A stretch of DNA of 64,000 nt from Dokdonella koreensis DS-123. GTDB taxonomy: Bacteria; Pseudomonadota; Gammaproteobacteria; Xanthomonadales; Rhodanobacteraceae. Both the position numbers and the translations under genes were made by a program. The notes beneath the pieces were generated by a model. It searched no databases and was not told the origin of the DNA. It was given only the letters and a program-made list of their open reading frames with translations. The stretch spans positions 4,134,686 to 4,198,685 of the forward strand of contig NZ_CP015249.1 in the NCBI RefSeq assembly GCF_001632775.1, written 5' to 3'. Shown here piece by piece: positions 34,499-42,621 of this stretch; the stretch's first letter is position 1, and the number at the start of each line of letters is the position of its first letter.

Positions 34499-35887
34499 AT
34501 GACCGTCCCGCCCGCGCAGCTTGCGGCGCGTCGGGCGGGACGGCGCCGCTGGTCCCTGGCGGCGCTGGCGCTGCTGGCCGCCTCGCAGGCGCTGCTGTGG
34601 TGGGCGTACTACGCTGGCGGCCCCAAGCAGTTGATCGGCGACGAGGGCGGCTACCTGGCCGCCGCCCAGGCGATCCTGGCCGGCGGCCCCTGGCATGCCA
34701 GCACGATCTGGCCGCCGCTGCAGCCGCTGCTGATCGCCGCGATCACCGCGGTGGCCGGACCGCACCTGCTGGCCGTGCAACTGGTACAGACCGCGCTGCT
34801 GGCCGGCTGCGCGGCGCTGCTGCGCAGCCTGTGGCGGCGCATCGACGGCCGCGTGGCCGCCGCCAATCTCGCCGCGGCGCTGTTCCTGCTCAATCCCGGC
34901 ACGGCCGCCTACGCGCACTGGCTGTGGCCGGAGGTCGTGCACCTGTTCCTGGTGCTGGCCGTGCTGCGCCTGCTGGCGAGCGACGCATTGGTTCCGGCAC
35001 GCGCCGCGCTGGCCGGCGTCTGCACCGGCCTGGCCCTGCTCGCCAAGAGCCTGCTGGCCGCGTTCTGGCCGGTGCTGCTGCTGGCCTTCGTCGGTCGCGG
35101 CCAGGCGCGCGCGCGGCTGCTCGCGATCGCCGCGTTTCTCGCCGGCGCCGGCCTGGTCACCGCACCGGCGCTGCTCCAGGGCTGGCGCGACTACGGCACG
35201 CCGATGATCGCCGACAGCTCGGTCTACAACCTGTGGATCGGGCTGACCGATCGCTGGCGCAGCGACTACGTCGAGGACATGGGCGGCCTCACGCTGCCCG
35301 CGTTCATGGCAGCCGGCGACACGCCGCAGGCGCGCAACGCCGCCACCCGCGAGAAGATCGACGCGCTGGTCGCCGAACGCGGCCTGCTGCGGATCGCGGC
35401 CGACCAGCTCGGCCGCCAGTATTTCCGGCTGTTCAACGCCAAGACGCCGCTGGTCTCGCAGCTGCCGGGGCCGGCCTGCGCCGGTCACCTGGCGGCCTAC
35501 CGCACGGCACCGTGGCTGACCGGCACGCTGACCGCGGCCAATGCGCTGTTCCACACGCTGATCCTCGCCGGCGGCGCCTTCGGCCTGGTCGCGTGGCGGC
35601 GGCGTCCGGACCGGATCGCGCTGCTGCTGGTGCTGTTCGCCGGGTACCAGCTCGCCTTGATGCTGCCGCTGCACGTCAAGGCGCGCTTCCTGTTTCCGCT
35701 GCTGCCGATCGCCTGCGGCCTGGCGGCCAGCTGGCTGGTCTCGCTGGCGCGCCGGCGCGCGGCCGCGGCCGGCGCGGGTCCGATCGCGTTCACGCCGCTG
35801 CGGCTGGCGGCCGGCGCCGTGCTGGCCGCGCTGGTGCTGGCGCTGGCGTGGCTGGGACCGGTGCTGGACCGGACATGCCCGCCGTGA
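34499..35887 (+). CDS. GT39/PMT-like membrane glycosyltransferase
   Basis: 462 residues, about eleven membrane helices. The first periplasmic loop has the acidic pair GDEGGYLAAAQAILAGG, matching the catalytic loop of ArnT/PMT-type GT-C enzymes, followed by WPPLQPLL. GT-C enzymes use polyprenyl-phosphate sugars on the periplasmic side. It likely modifies lipid A, a glycan or a protein. The gene follows the lipoprotein directly and ends 94 bp before the first structured repeat copy. Confidence 0.82.
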   Translation: MTVPPAQLAARRAGRRRWSLAALALLAASQALLWWAYYAGGPKQLIGDEGGYLAAAQAILAGGPWHASTIWPPLQPLLIAAITAVAGPHLLAVQLVQTALLAGCAALLRSLWRRIDGRVAAANLAAALFLLNPGTAAYAHWLWPEVVHLFLVLAVLRLLASDALVPARAALAGVCTGLALLAKSLLAAFWPVLLLAFVGRGQARARLLAIAAFLAGAGLVTAPALLQGWRDYGTPMIADSSVYNLWIGLTDRWRSDYVEDMGGLTLPAFMAAGDTPQARNAATREKIDALVAERGLLRIAADQLGRQYFRLFNAKTPLVSQLPGPACAGHLAAYRTAPWLTGTLTAANALFHTLILAGGAFGLVAWRRRPDRIALLLVLFAGYQLALMLPLHVKARFLFPLLPIACGLAASWLVSLARRRAAAAGAGPIAFTPLRLAAGAVLAALVLALAWLGPVLDRTCPP

Positions 35888-35980
35888 TCGTGCTTCTTCG
35901 CTGATCTGCGGGAATCGATCGGCCCGTCGCTCTCCCTCTGGTCGTTGTTGCCGTTGCCGTGCTCTCGCCCTTGCTGTTGG

Positions 35981-36238
35981 CGCCTGAAGCGAGCCGAGCA
36001 TCGCAGGTCGGCCAGGCCGCAGAGCTGCCCCGTGTCTGAGCGAAGCGAGTTGGGGCAGCGTGCCTGGCTGGCCGAGAAGCGCAGGGGACCGGCGCGGCGC
36101 AGCCGCGGCGGCTCGCGCCGGCGACCACGGTTTTGGTTACTTTTGCCAAGACAAAGAATTTCCAGGAGAAATTCTTGTCGTCGCGTAGCGACGGCCCGGA
36201 GGGCGGCCGCCAGGGATGGCGGGCCGCAAAAGTGACCC
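35981..36238 (+). repeat. Structured intergenic element, copy 1
   Basis: Helices that can be paired: 36008-36014 with 36069-36075; 36024-36031 with 36052-36059 (8 bp, 20-nt loop); 36089-36098 with 36102-36111 (loop GCA, one mismatch); 36135-36145 with 36227-36237 (closing helix, 11 bp, one G-T). Inside the last are 36154-36162 with 36168-36176 (loop CAGGA), 36180-36184 with 36188-36192 (loop GTA), 36194-36197 with 36201-36204, and 36207-36212 with 36217-36222 (GNRA-type loop GGGA). Every helix has a counterpart in the inverted second copy, often with different paired bases. The plus strand is arbitrary. Apparent coding frames inside are by-products. It may be an RNA or a mobile hairpin element. 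Confidence 0.85.
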
Positions 36239-36355
36239 GCGCGCGCAGCGTGCGGAAGCCGTTGCTCTGATCTTCTGCTGTGGTTTTCCGATGAGGATCG
36301 CTGGCACAGAGAAAAGCCAGATCAACATCAAGAGCTTTCGTCCGCTGCGCGGCCG

Positions 36356-36612
36356 AGTCCCTTTTGCGGCAGCCATCCCTGGCCGCCGCCCTCCGGGCCA
36401 TCGCTGCGCGATGTCAAAAATGTCTCCCGGACATTTTTTGATGGGCCAAAAGGAACCAAAAGCCCTCTGCCCGGCGCAAGCCGATCCGGCTGCGCCGGAC
36501 CGGTTCCCTGCGCTTCTCGGACGAGGAGGCACGGCGCCCCAACTCGCTTCGCTCAGACACGGGGCGCCTCTGCGGCCTCCTCGCCCTGCGATGCTCGGCT
36601 TGCTTCAGGGCG
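36356..36612 (-). repeat. Structured intergenic element, copy 2 (inverted)
   Basis: Reverse-complement counterpart of the copy at 35981, about 75-80 percent identical by eye. Helices: 36357-36366 with 36447-36456 (closing); 36367-36375 with 36380-36388 (loop TCCC, GGGA on the minus strand); 36399-36404 with 36408-36413; 36416-36424 with 36430-36438; 36481-36490 with 36494-36503; 36522-36530 with 36575-36583; 36533-36540 with 36561-36568 (20-nt loop, same length as copy 1). Loops are nearly the same in both copies while stem bases change in pairs. Simple-sequence arms of GGCTTC/GGCTGT type lie outside it (36613-36665). Confidence 0.85.
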
Positions 36613-36753
36613 AAAAAAGCAAAAGCCACAGCCACAGCAACAGCCGAAGCCGAAGCCAGAGCCGGAGCTGATCCGAAGCCCAAGGATCCTGCAGATGGGC
36701 GAACCCCCTCCCTTTTTCGGTATCCTGCGCGGCCTGACCTCACCGGTTCGCGC

Positions 36754-37515
36754 ATGCGCCAACACGTCATCGAGCTGATCCTGTTCAGCACCTACGCGGA
36801 ACTGCGCGCCGAACGCGCCCGCAACTACCTCGGCATCATCTGGTGGCTGCTGGAGCCGGCGATGATGATGGGCGCGTTCTGGCTGGTCTTCGACGTGATC
36901 CTGAAGACCGGCGGCCCGGACAACCTGGCGTTCCTGCTGACCGGCCTGACGATGTGGCAGTGGATGAAGTCGTGCATCACGCACGGCGGCTACGCGATCT
37001 GGTCCAACCTCGGCCTGATCCGCCAGGCACGCCTGCCGCTGATCGTGTTCCCGCTGGTGCAGATGCTGGCCGACACGGTCAAGTTCTTCTTCATCTTCGC
37101 GCTGCTGGCGGTGATCCTCTGGCTGCTCGGCCATCCGCCGACGGTCGCCTGGCTGGCGCTGCCGGTGATCTTCGTGGCGATCTTCCTGTTCGCCGCCGGC
37201 GGCGGCTTCATCCTGGCGGCGGTGGTACCGTTCGTGCCGGACGTGCGCTTCGTGATCGAGCAGGTGCTGACCGTGGTGATGTTCCTGTCCGGCGTGGTGT
37301 TCGCGCTGACCAACATGCCCGAGAAGGTGCATGCGGTCATGCAGTGGAATCCGGTGGCCGGCCTGGTCGACGCCACCCGCGGCGTGGTGATGTACGGACG
37401 CTGGCCCGACTGGGGCGCGCTGGCCAAGGTGGCCGGCGTCTCCGCCGCCGTCTGCGCGCTCGGCATCACGATGATCGTGCGCCTGACGCCGCGCTATCCG
37501 AAGCTGGCGGCCTGA
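36754..37515 (+). CDS. wzm: ABC-2 type polysaccharide export permease
   Basis: 253 residues with six membrane helices, the size of Wzm/KpsM permeases. The N-terminal ELRAERARNYLGIIWWLLEPAM block is typical of O-antigen and teichoic-acid exporters, as is the amphipathic start. It should form the channel that moves an undecaprenyl-linked glycan across the inner membrane, with the adjoining ATPase. It is the first gene of the plus-strand operon, 2 bp before the ATPase gene. A possible -10 TATCCT lies near 36720; no clear -35 box. Confidence 0.92.
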   Translation: MRQHVIELILFSTYAELRAERARNYLGIIWWLLEPAMMMGAFWLVFDVILKTGGPDNLAFLLTGLTMWQWMKSCITHGGYAIWSNLGLIRQARLPLIVFPLVQMLADTVKFFFIFALLAVILWLLGHPPTVAWLALPVIFVAIFLFAAGGGFILAAVVPFVPDVRFVIEQVLTVVMFLSGVVFALTNMPEKVHAVMQWNPVAGLVDATRGVVMYGRWPDWGALAKVAGVSAAVCALGITMIVRLTPRYPKLAA

Positions 37516-37516
37516 C

Positions 37517-38227
37517 ATGTCCGACGAAGTCCTGATCGAGCTGGAGAACGTCGGCGTCGCCTTCAACGCCACCCGCAGCATGCGCGGCGGCCGCTACTGG
37601 GCGCTGGAGGACGTCAGCCTGCGCCTCAAGCGCGGCGAGCGGCTCGGCGTGATCGGCCGCAACGGCGCCGGCAAGAGCACGCTGCTGCGCGTGCTGGCCG
37701 GCATCCTGGAACCGGATCGCGGCCGCGTGCGGCGCGGCCCGGTCTCCTGCCAGCTGCTGTCGCTGGCGCTCGGTTTCATGCCGTACCTGACCGGCCGCGA
37801 CAACGCCGTGCTGTCGGGCCTGATGCTCGGCCTGCGCCAGCGCGAGATCATCGCCCGCCTGCCGGCCATCCGCGAATTCTCCGAGCTCGGCGATTTCTTC
37901 GACGAGCCGATCTCCAGCTATTCCAGCGGCATGGTGATGCGCCTGGCGTTCTCGGTCGCGATCCAGGTCGAACCGGACGTGATGCTGATCGACGAGGTGC
38001 TGGCCGTGGGCGATGCCGAGTTCCAGCAGAAATCCGGCGCCGCGCTGCGCGAGCGCATGCGCCAGGGCCACACTGTCGTGCTGGTCAGCCATTCGGAGCC
38101 GGAAGTAGCCAAGCTGTGCGACCGGCTGCTGTGGATCGAGCACGGCCGCAGCGTGATGGAAGGCGACCGCGACAGCGTGTTCGAGGCCTACCACCAGCAG
38201 CTGCACCTGACCGGGGCGGCCGCGTGA
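37517..38227 (+). CDS. wzt: ABC transporter ATPase for polysaccharide export
   Basis: 236 residues. Walker A GRNGAGKS (47-54), signature YSSGM (135-139, the SxG-type seen in Wzt/KpsT), Walker B VMLIDE (155-160) and the H-loop VSHSEPEV are all present. It lacks the C-terminal carbohydrate-binding domain found in Wzt proteins that read the O-antigen cap, so it is the short, KpsT/TagH-like form. Its stop overlaps the next gene start (GTGA). It energises export of the glycan made by the downstream transferases. Confidence 0.92.
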   Translation: MSDEVLIELENVGVAFNATRSMRGGRYWALEDVSLRLKRGERLGVIGRNGAGKSTLLRVLAGILEPDRGRVRRGPVSCQLLSLALGFMPYLTGRDNAVLSGLMLGLRQREIIARLPAIREFSELGDFFDEPISSYSSGMVMRLAFSVAIQVEPDVMLIDEVLAVGDAEFQQKSGAALRERMRQGHTVVLVSHSEPEVAKLCDRLLWIEHGRSVMEGDRDSVFEAYHQQLHLTGAAA

Positions 38228-38454
38228 ACGCGGAAGCCGCCACACGCCTGGCCGGCGCCGCGCGCCGCCGCGGGCTCTCGCCGCGGCAGCTGCTGGTGCT
38301 GGCGATGCACCAGATCGAGACCGGTACCGCGCCGGCGGCCGCCGCGCCGGTCGAGGCGGCCGATCTGCTGCTGACGCCACCGGCGCGCTACGCGCGCGAC
38401 GACCTGGCGCGTCTCCTGGCCCGGCTCTGGCCGGACACGCGCACGGAGCCGTGA
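38224..38454 (+). CDS. Small helical protein in the glycan operon
   Basis: 76 residues from a GTG at 38224 overlapping the ATPase stop by 4 bp; the next gene starts 2 bp after its stop. The sequence is Ala/Arg-rich and helical (RLAGAARRRGLSPRQLLVLAMHQIETG) with no membrane segment and no recognised domain. Its tight coupling on both sides argues that it is translated, although composition alone is not conclusive. It may be a small partner of the exporter or of the large transferase. Confidence 0.5.
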   Translation: MNAEAATRLAGAARRRGLSPRQLLVLAMHQIETGTAPAAAAPVEAADLLLTPPARYARDDLARLLARLWPDTRTEP

Positions 38455-38455
38455 G

Positions 38456-41122
38456 GTGCGCGGCGCGACGCTGATCGTCCTGGCCTGGAACCAGTGGCCG
38501 CTGACCCGGCAGTGCCTGGACTCGCTGCTGGCCAGCGCACCGGCCGATGCCGACCTGCTCGTCGTCGACAACGGATCGACCGACGAGACGCCGACCGCGA
38601 TCGCCGCCTACGGCGACCGGTTGCGCTACCTGCGCCTGCCGGAGAACCTCGGCTTCGTGCGCGGCATGAATGCCGGCATCGCCGCGGCGCCGCCCGACAA
38701 CGACGTCGTGCTGCTCAACAACGACCTGATCTTCACCCAGGCCGACTGGCTCGACCGCCTGCGCGATGCCGCCTATGCGGCACCCGAGCACGGCATCGTC
38801 GGCTGCCGCCTGCTGGGTGGCGAGGGCGAGCCGCGGCTGTTCCACACCGGCGGCTTCATCGAGCCGGAAGACCTGTGGGGCCAGCAGAGCGAGTCGGGCC
38901 TGCAGGAGATCGACATCGGCCAGTACGGCCGGACGCGTCGCGTGCAGGCGGTGGCCTTCGCGCTGGCCTACCTCCGGCGCGACTGCATCGATCGCATCGG
39001 CGTGCTCGACGAGGCCTTCCACAGCTACTACGAGGACACCGACTACTGCCTGCGCGCGGCCGATGCCGGTATCGCCAGCGTGGTCGCCGGCGCGGTGACG
39101 CTGCACCACGTCCAGCACGGCTCCACCCAGGACGACGGCGGCTTCCGCCAGCGCCTGTGGCAGGACAGCCGGCGCAGCTTCGCCGCGCGCTGGCAGCAGC
39201 GCCTGCGCGCGGGCTACCGCGGCACGGTGCTCTGGCAGGGCACCACCGCCACGCCGCAGGCCCATGCGCACCTGGCGCGCAAGCTGGTCTGGCGGCTCGA
39301 CGCCCGCGGCCTGCGCATGGCCTATGCGCCGGTGCGGCGCGAGGTGCTCGATGCCCAGGACTTCCGCCTGGAACTGGCCGCCCGGCGCAGCCTGCCGGCG
39401 CGTCCCGAGGCGGCGCTGTACTGCGCCGCCGAACCGCCCGACAGCGCAATCGTCGGGCGGCGCCGGCTGGCGCTCGCCTTCGGCGACTGGGACCGCGTGC
39501 CGGCGGCCTGGGCCGAGCGCTACGCGCAGTGCTACCGGCTGCTGGTGCCGGACCGGTTCCAGGCACAGGCCTTCACCAGCGCCGGCTATCGGCGGCCGAT
39601 CGACGTGGTGCCGCTGGGCGTGGATCGCGCGTACTTCCATCCGCAGGCCCGGGCACTGGCCCGGGCGCCGGACCGGACCGTGTTCCTGGCCGTCGTCGAG
39701 CGCTTGCGCCGTGACGCTCCGGAGCGTCTCGTCGCGGCGTTCCGCGCGGCGTTCCACGCCGACGATCCGGTCGAGCTGCTGGTCTACATCCGCCCGGGCG
39801 ACGACGAGCTGGCGATCCGCGAGGCCGTCGAGCGCCTGTCCGCCGGTGCCGACGCGCCGCGCATCACGGCGCTATCGGGCTGGTCGTTCCCGGCCCAGCA
39901 GCGCGCCGCGCTGATCGCCGCGGCGGACGTCGTCGTCAGCGCACGCCGCGGCGCCGGCTGGGATCCGCTGGCGCGCGAGGCGATCGCCTGCGGCCGGCCG
40001 CTGATCGCACCGGCCTACGGCAGCCAGCAGGACCTGGTGGAGACCTACGGCCATGCGGTCGAGTACCGGATGGTCGCCGACCCGGCCGAGCGCGGCGCCT
40101 TGTGGGCCGACGTCGACGGCGAGGCCTTGACGGCGCGCCTGCGCGAGGCCTTCGCGCAGCGCGAGGCCTGGCGCACGGCGGCCCTGGCGCAGGCGGACGG
40201 TTTCGCCGCCGCGCACGACCTGGACGCCAGTGCCGACCGGCTGCACGAGCAGATCACCCGCGACGGCACGTTCACCGCGCCGCAGCCGGCGCCGCCGGTC
40301 TTCGGACCGGTCGACCTGGCACGGCCGGCCGGCGGCCAGCTGGTGGTGCTCGGCATGCACCGCTCCGGCACCTCCAGCGTCGGTGGCCTGCTGGCCACCC
40401 TCGGCGTCTGGCCGGGACCGGACGAGCGCCTGCTGCGCGGGCCGGACAATCCCAAGGGCCACTACGAGCACGCCGACCTGCACATGGCCTGCGTGCGCCG
40501 CCTCGCCGCCGCCGGCGGCGACTGGCAGCGGCCACCGGTGACCGCACCGGCAGCGGCGATCGATGCGTTCCGCCGCGAGGCCGCCGCCGTGCTCGACACG
40601 CTCGAGCCGCGCCGCCCCTGGTTCATCAAGGAGCCGCGGCTGTGCCTGCTGGCGCGTGAACTGCTGCCGCTGCTGACGCGGCCGGTCTTCATCCACGTCG
40701 TGCGCGACCCGGTCGAGGTGGCCGAATCGCTGGCACGGCGCGACGGCATGCCACGCCACCAGGCATTGGCACTGTGGGAGCGCTACACGGTGGAGGCCTT
40801 CAACGCCAGCCTCGGCCAGCCGCGCGTGCTGGTCGACTACGCCGCCCTCGTCGACACGCCGCTGGCGACCGCGCAGGCACTCCATCACGAGCTGGTCGCG
40901 CTCGGCGTCGCCGGCCTGGCGGCACCGCAGGCCGAGCGCGTGGCCGACTGGATCGAGCCGGGCCTGCGCCACGGCCGCTCGCATCCGGGCGCGCTCGACG
41001 TCTTGACGCCGGACCAGCGCGCGCTGCAGGCCGCCATCGCCGACGGCAGCATCCTGGCCGAGCGCACGGCACGCCCGCTTCCGACCGACCGCGACGGCCT
41101 CTCCACGCGCCGCGCCGGCTGA
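38456..41122 (+). CDS. Fusion of GT2, GT4-like and sulfotransferase domains
   Basis: 888 residues, GTG start 2 bp after the previous stop. Residues 1-230 are a GT2 (GT-A) domain: TLIVLAWNQWPLTRQCLDSL, VVDNGSTDETPTA, LLNNDLIF and the acidic YYEDTDYC loop. About 290-600 are a GT4-like donor region (VVPLGVDRAYFHP, VVSARRGAGWDPLAREAIAC). From about 632 a sulfotransferase domain begins with the PAPS loop VLGMHRSGTSSV and the 3'-phosphate motif HVVRDPVEVAESLARRDG. One polypeptide could thus extend and sulfate the glycan. The order of action is inferred. It is followed 3 bp later by another transferase gene. Confidence 0.85.
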   Translation: MRGATLIVLAWNQWPLTRQCLDSLLASAPADADLLVVDNGSTDETPTAIAAYGDRLRYLRLPENLGFVRGMNAGIAAAPPDNDVVLLNNDLIFTQADWLDRLRDAAYAAPEHGIVGCRLLGGEGEPRLFHTGGFIEPEDLWGQQSESGLQEIDIGQYGRTRRVQAVAFALAYLRRDCIDRIGVLDEAFHSYYEDTDYCLRAADAGIASVVAGAVTLHHVQHGSTQDDGGFRQRLWQDSRRSFAARWQQRLRAGYRGTVLWQGTTATPQAHAHLARKLVWRLDARGLRMAYAPVRREVLDAQDFRLELAARRSLPARPEAALYCAAEPPDSAIVGRRRLALAFGDWDRVPAAWAERYAQCYRLLVPDRFQAQAFTSAGYRRPIDVVPLGVDRAYFHPQARALARAPDRTVFLAVVERLRRDAPERLVAAFRAAFHADDPVELLVYIRPGDDELAIREAVERLSAGADAPRITALSGWSFPAQQRAALIAAADVVVSARRGAGWDPLAREAIACGRPLIAPAYGSQQDLVETYGHAVEYRMVADPAERGALWADVDGEALTARLREAFAQREAWRTAALAQADGFAAAHDLDASADRLHEQITRDGTFTAPQPAPPVFGPVDLARPAGGQLVVLGMHRSGTSSVGGLLATLGVWPGPDERLLRGPDNPKGHYEHADLHMACVRRLAAAGGDWQRPPVTAPAAAIDAFRREAAAVLDTLEPRRPWFIKEPRLCLLARELLPLLTRPVFIHVVRDPVEVAESLARRDGMPRHQALALWERYTVEAFNASLGQPRVLVDYAALVDTPLATAQALHHELVALGVAGLAAPQAERVADWIEPGLRHGRSHPGALDVLTPDQRALQAAIADGSILAERTARPLPTDRDGLSTRRAG

Positions 41123-41124
41123 CG

Positions 41125-42621
41125 ATGGCGGCATCGCGCCTGCCGCTGCTGCTCGACGCCGACTGGGACGGCCATCGGCTGGTGCTGCGCTTCGCCGCCG
41201 ATGCCGGCCTGCCGCCGGACCGGCGCGTCGCGCTGGACCTGGACGGCACCTATTTCACCGACCTGCCGATCGACGCGCGTGGCATCGCCGCGCTCGCGTT
41301 CCCGTTCGCGCCGGCCGGCCGGCGGCGGGTCGCCCTGCTGCCGCGGCTCACGCGCGACGGGCCGCCGCTGCTCCGGCAGCCGCTGACGCTGGTCCTGGCG
41401 ACCACCGACGACGGCGCCCAGCTGCTGCCGCCGGGCGCCGATGCGATGGCACCGGCGGTCGCCGTCGTCGTGCCGGTCTACAACGCCGCCGACGACGTCG
41501 CGCGCTGCCTGGCCTCGGTGCTGCGCCACACCACCGGGCGGGCGCGGCTGATCGTCATCGACGACGCCAGCACCGACCCGGCGGTCGCGCCGCTGCTCGC
41601 GCGCTACGCCGGACTGGCGGGCGTCAGCGTGCTGCGCAATCCCGACAACCGCGGCTTCACCGCCACCGCCAATCGCGGCATCGAGGCGGCCGATGACGCG
41701 GACGTCGTGCTGCTCAATGCCGATACCGAGGTCGGGCCGCACTGGCTGACCGGCCTGCGCCGCGCGATCGCCAGCCGTCCCGACATCGCCAGCGCGACCG
41801 CCGTCTCGGACAACGCCGGGGCGTTCTCGGTCCCCGAGCTGGAATGCGAGAACGCGCTGCCGGCCGCATGGAGCTTCGAGCAGTCCGCGCGCGCGCTGTG
41901 GCAGGGTGCGGGGCTCGCCTACCCGATGCTGCCGACCGGCAACGGCTTCTGCCTGTACCTGCGCCGCGCCGCCCTCGATGCGGTCGGCCTGCTCGACGCA
42001 CAGGCGTTCCCGCAGGGCTACGGCGAGGAGAACGACTGGTGCCAGCGCGCCGCGGCGGCCGGCTGGCATCACGCGGTCGCCGGCAACGTGCTGGTGCGCC
42101 ATGCGCGCAGCCGCAGCTTCGGCCACGCGCGCCGCATCGCGCTGGGCCAGGCAGGCATGGCCGTGCTGCGGACGCGCTGGCCGCGCTACGAGGACGAGGT
42201 CGGCGCGACGCTGTTCTCCTACCCGCGGCGCGTGCTCGACTGGCGCGTGCGCCGCCTGTTCGCCGGCGCCACGGCGGCCAACGCCCCGCGGCCGCGCGTG
42301 CTGGGGCTTGCCGGAGCCGCGATGACGGATGCCGGCGCCGAGGCCTGGCACATCGAGCCGGTCGCGGCGGACGGCTGGCGGTTGCTGCGCAGCGACGCCG
42401 GCGGCGGCCGGACCGCAGTGGCCGAAGGCACCGGCCCTGCCGCGGACCTGCTGTGGGACTGGCTGCAGCGCCACGCGATCGAGCAGCTGGCAGCTGGCGG
42501 TGCGCCGTCCGCGCTGGCCGAGGCGGCCCGCGCCGCCGGTGCGCGGCTCGGCATCGACTGGTCGGACGATGGCCGCATCGCCGACAATCCGCGCTCCTTC
42601 GGAGACCCGCCGCATGCCTGA
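41125..42621 (+). CDS. GT2-family glycosyltransferase
   Basis: 498 residues. The first 110 residues are a beta-rich domain of unknown role. From residue 111 a GT2 domain follows: AVVVPVYNAADDVARCLASV, VIDDASTDP, VVLLNADTEVG (DxD-like) and GYGEENDWCQRAA, which supplies the base. The last 120 residues are unassigned. It resembles rhamnosyl- and galactofuranosyl-type transferases in layout, but the sugar is unknown. Its stop overlaps the dehydratase start by 8 bp. Confidence 0.87.
   Translation: MAASRLPLLLDADWDGHRLVLRFAADAGLPPDRRVALDLDGTYFTDLPIDARGIAALAFPFAPAGRRRVALLPRLTRDGPPLLRQPLTLVLATTDDGAQLLPPGADAMAPAVAVVVPVYNAADDVARCLASVLRHTTGRARLIVIDDASTDPAVAPLLARYAGLAGVSVLRNPDNRGFTATANRGIEAADDADVVLLNADTEVGPHWLTGLRRAIASRPDIASATAVSDNAGAFSVPELECENALPAAWSFEQSARALWQGAGLAYPMLPTGNGFCLYLRRAALDAVGLLDAQAFPQGYGEENDWCQRAAAAGWHHAVAGNVLVRHARSRSFGHARRIALGQAGMAVLRTRWPRYEDEVGATLFSYPRRVLDWRVRRLFAGATAANAPRPRVLGLAGAAMTDAGAEAWHIEPVAADGWRLLRSDAGGGRTAVAEGTGPAADLLWDWLQRHAIEQLAAGGAPSALAEAARAAGARLGIDWSDDGRIADNPRSFGDPPHA

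Noticed and set aside
35945-36671. Several 100-150 codon frames in the gap between the GT39-like and exporter genes
   Set aside because: They are translations of the structured repeat (for example the FWLLLPRQRISR type); the two copies conserve stems, not codons.
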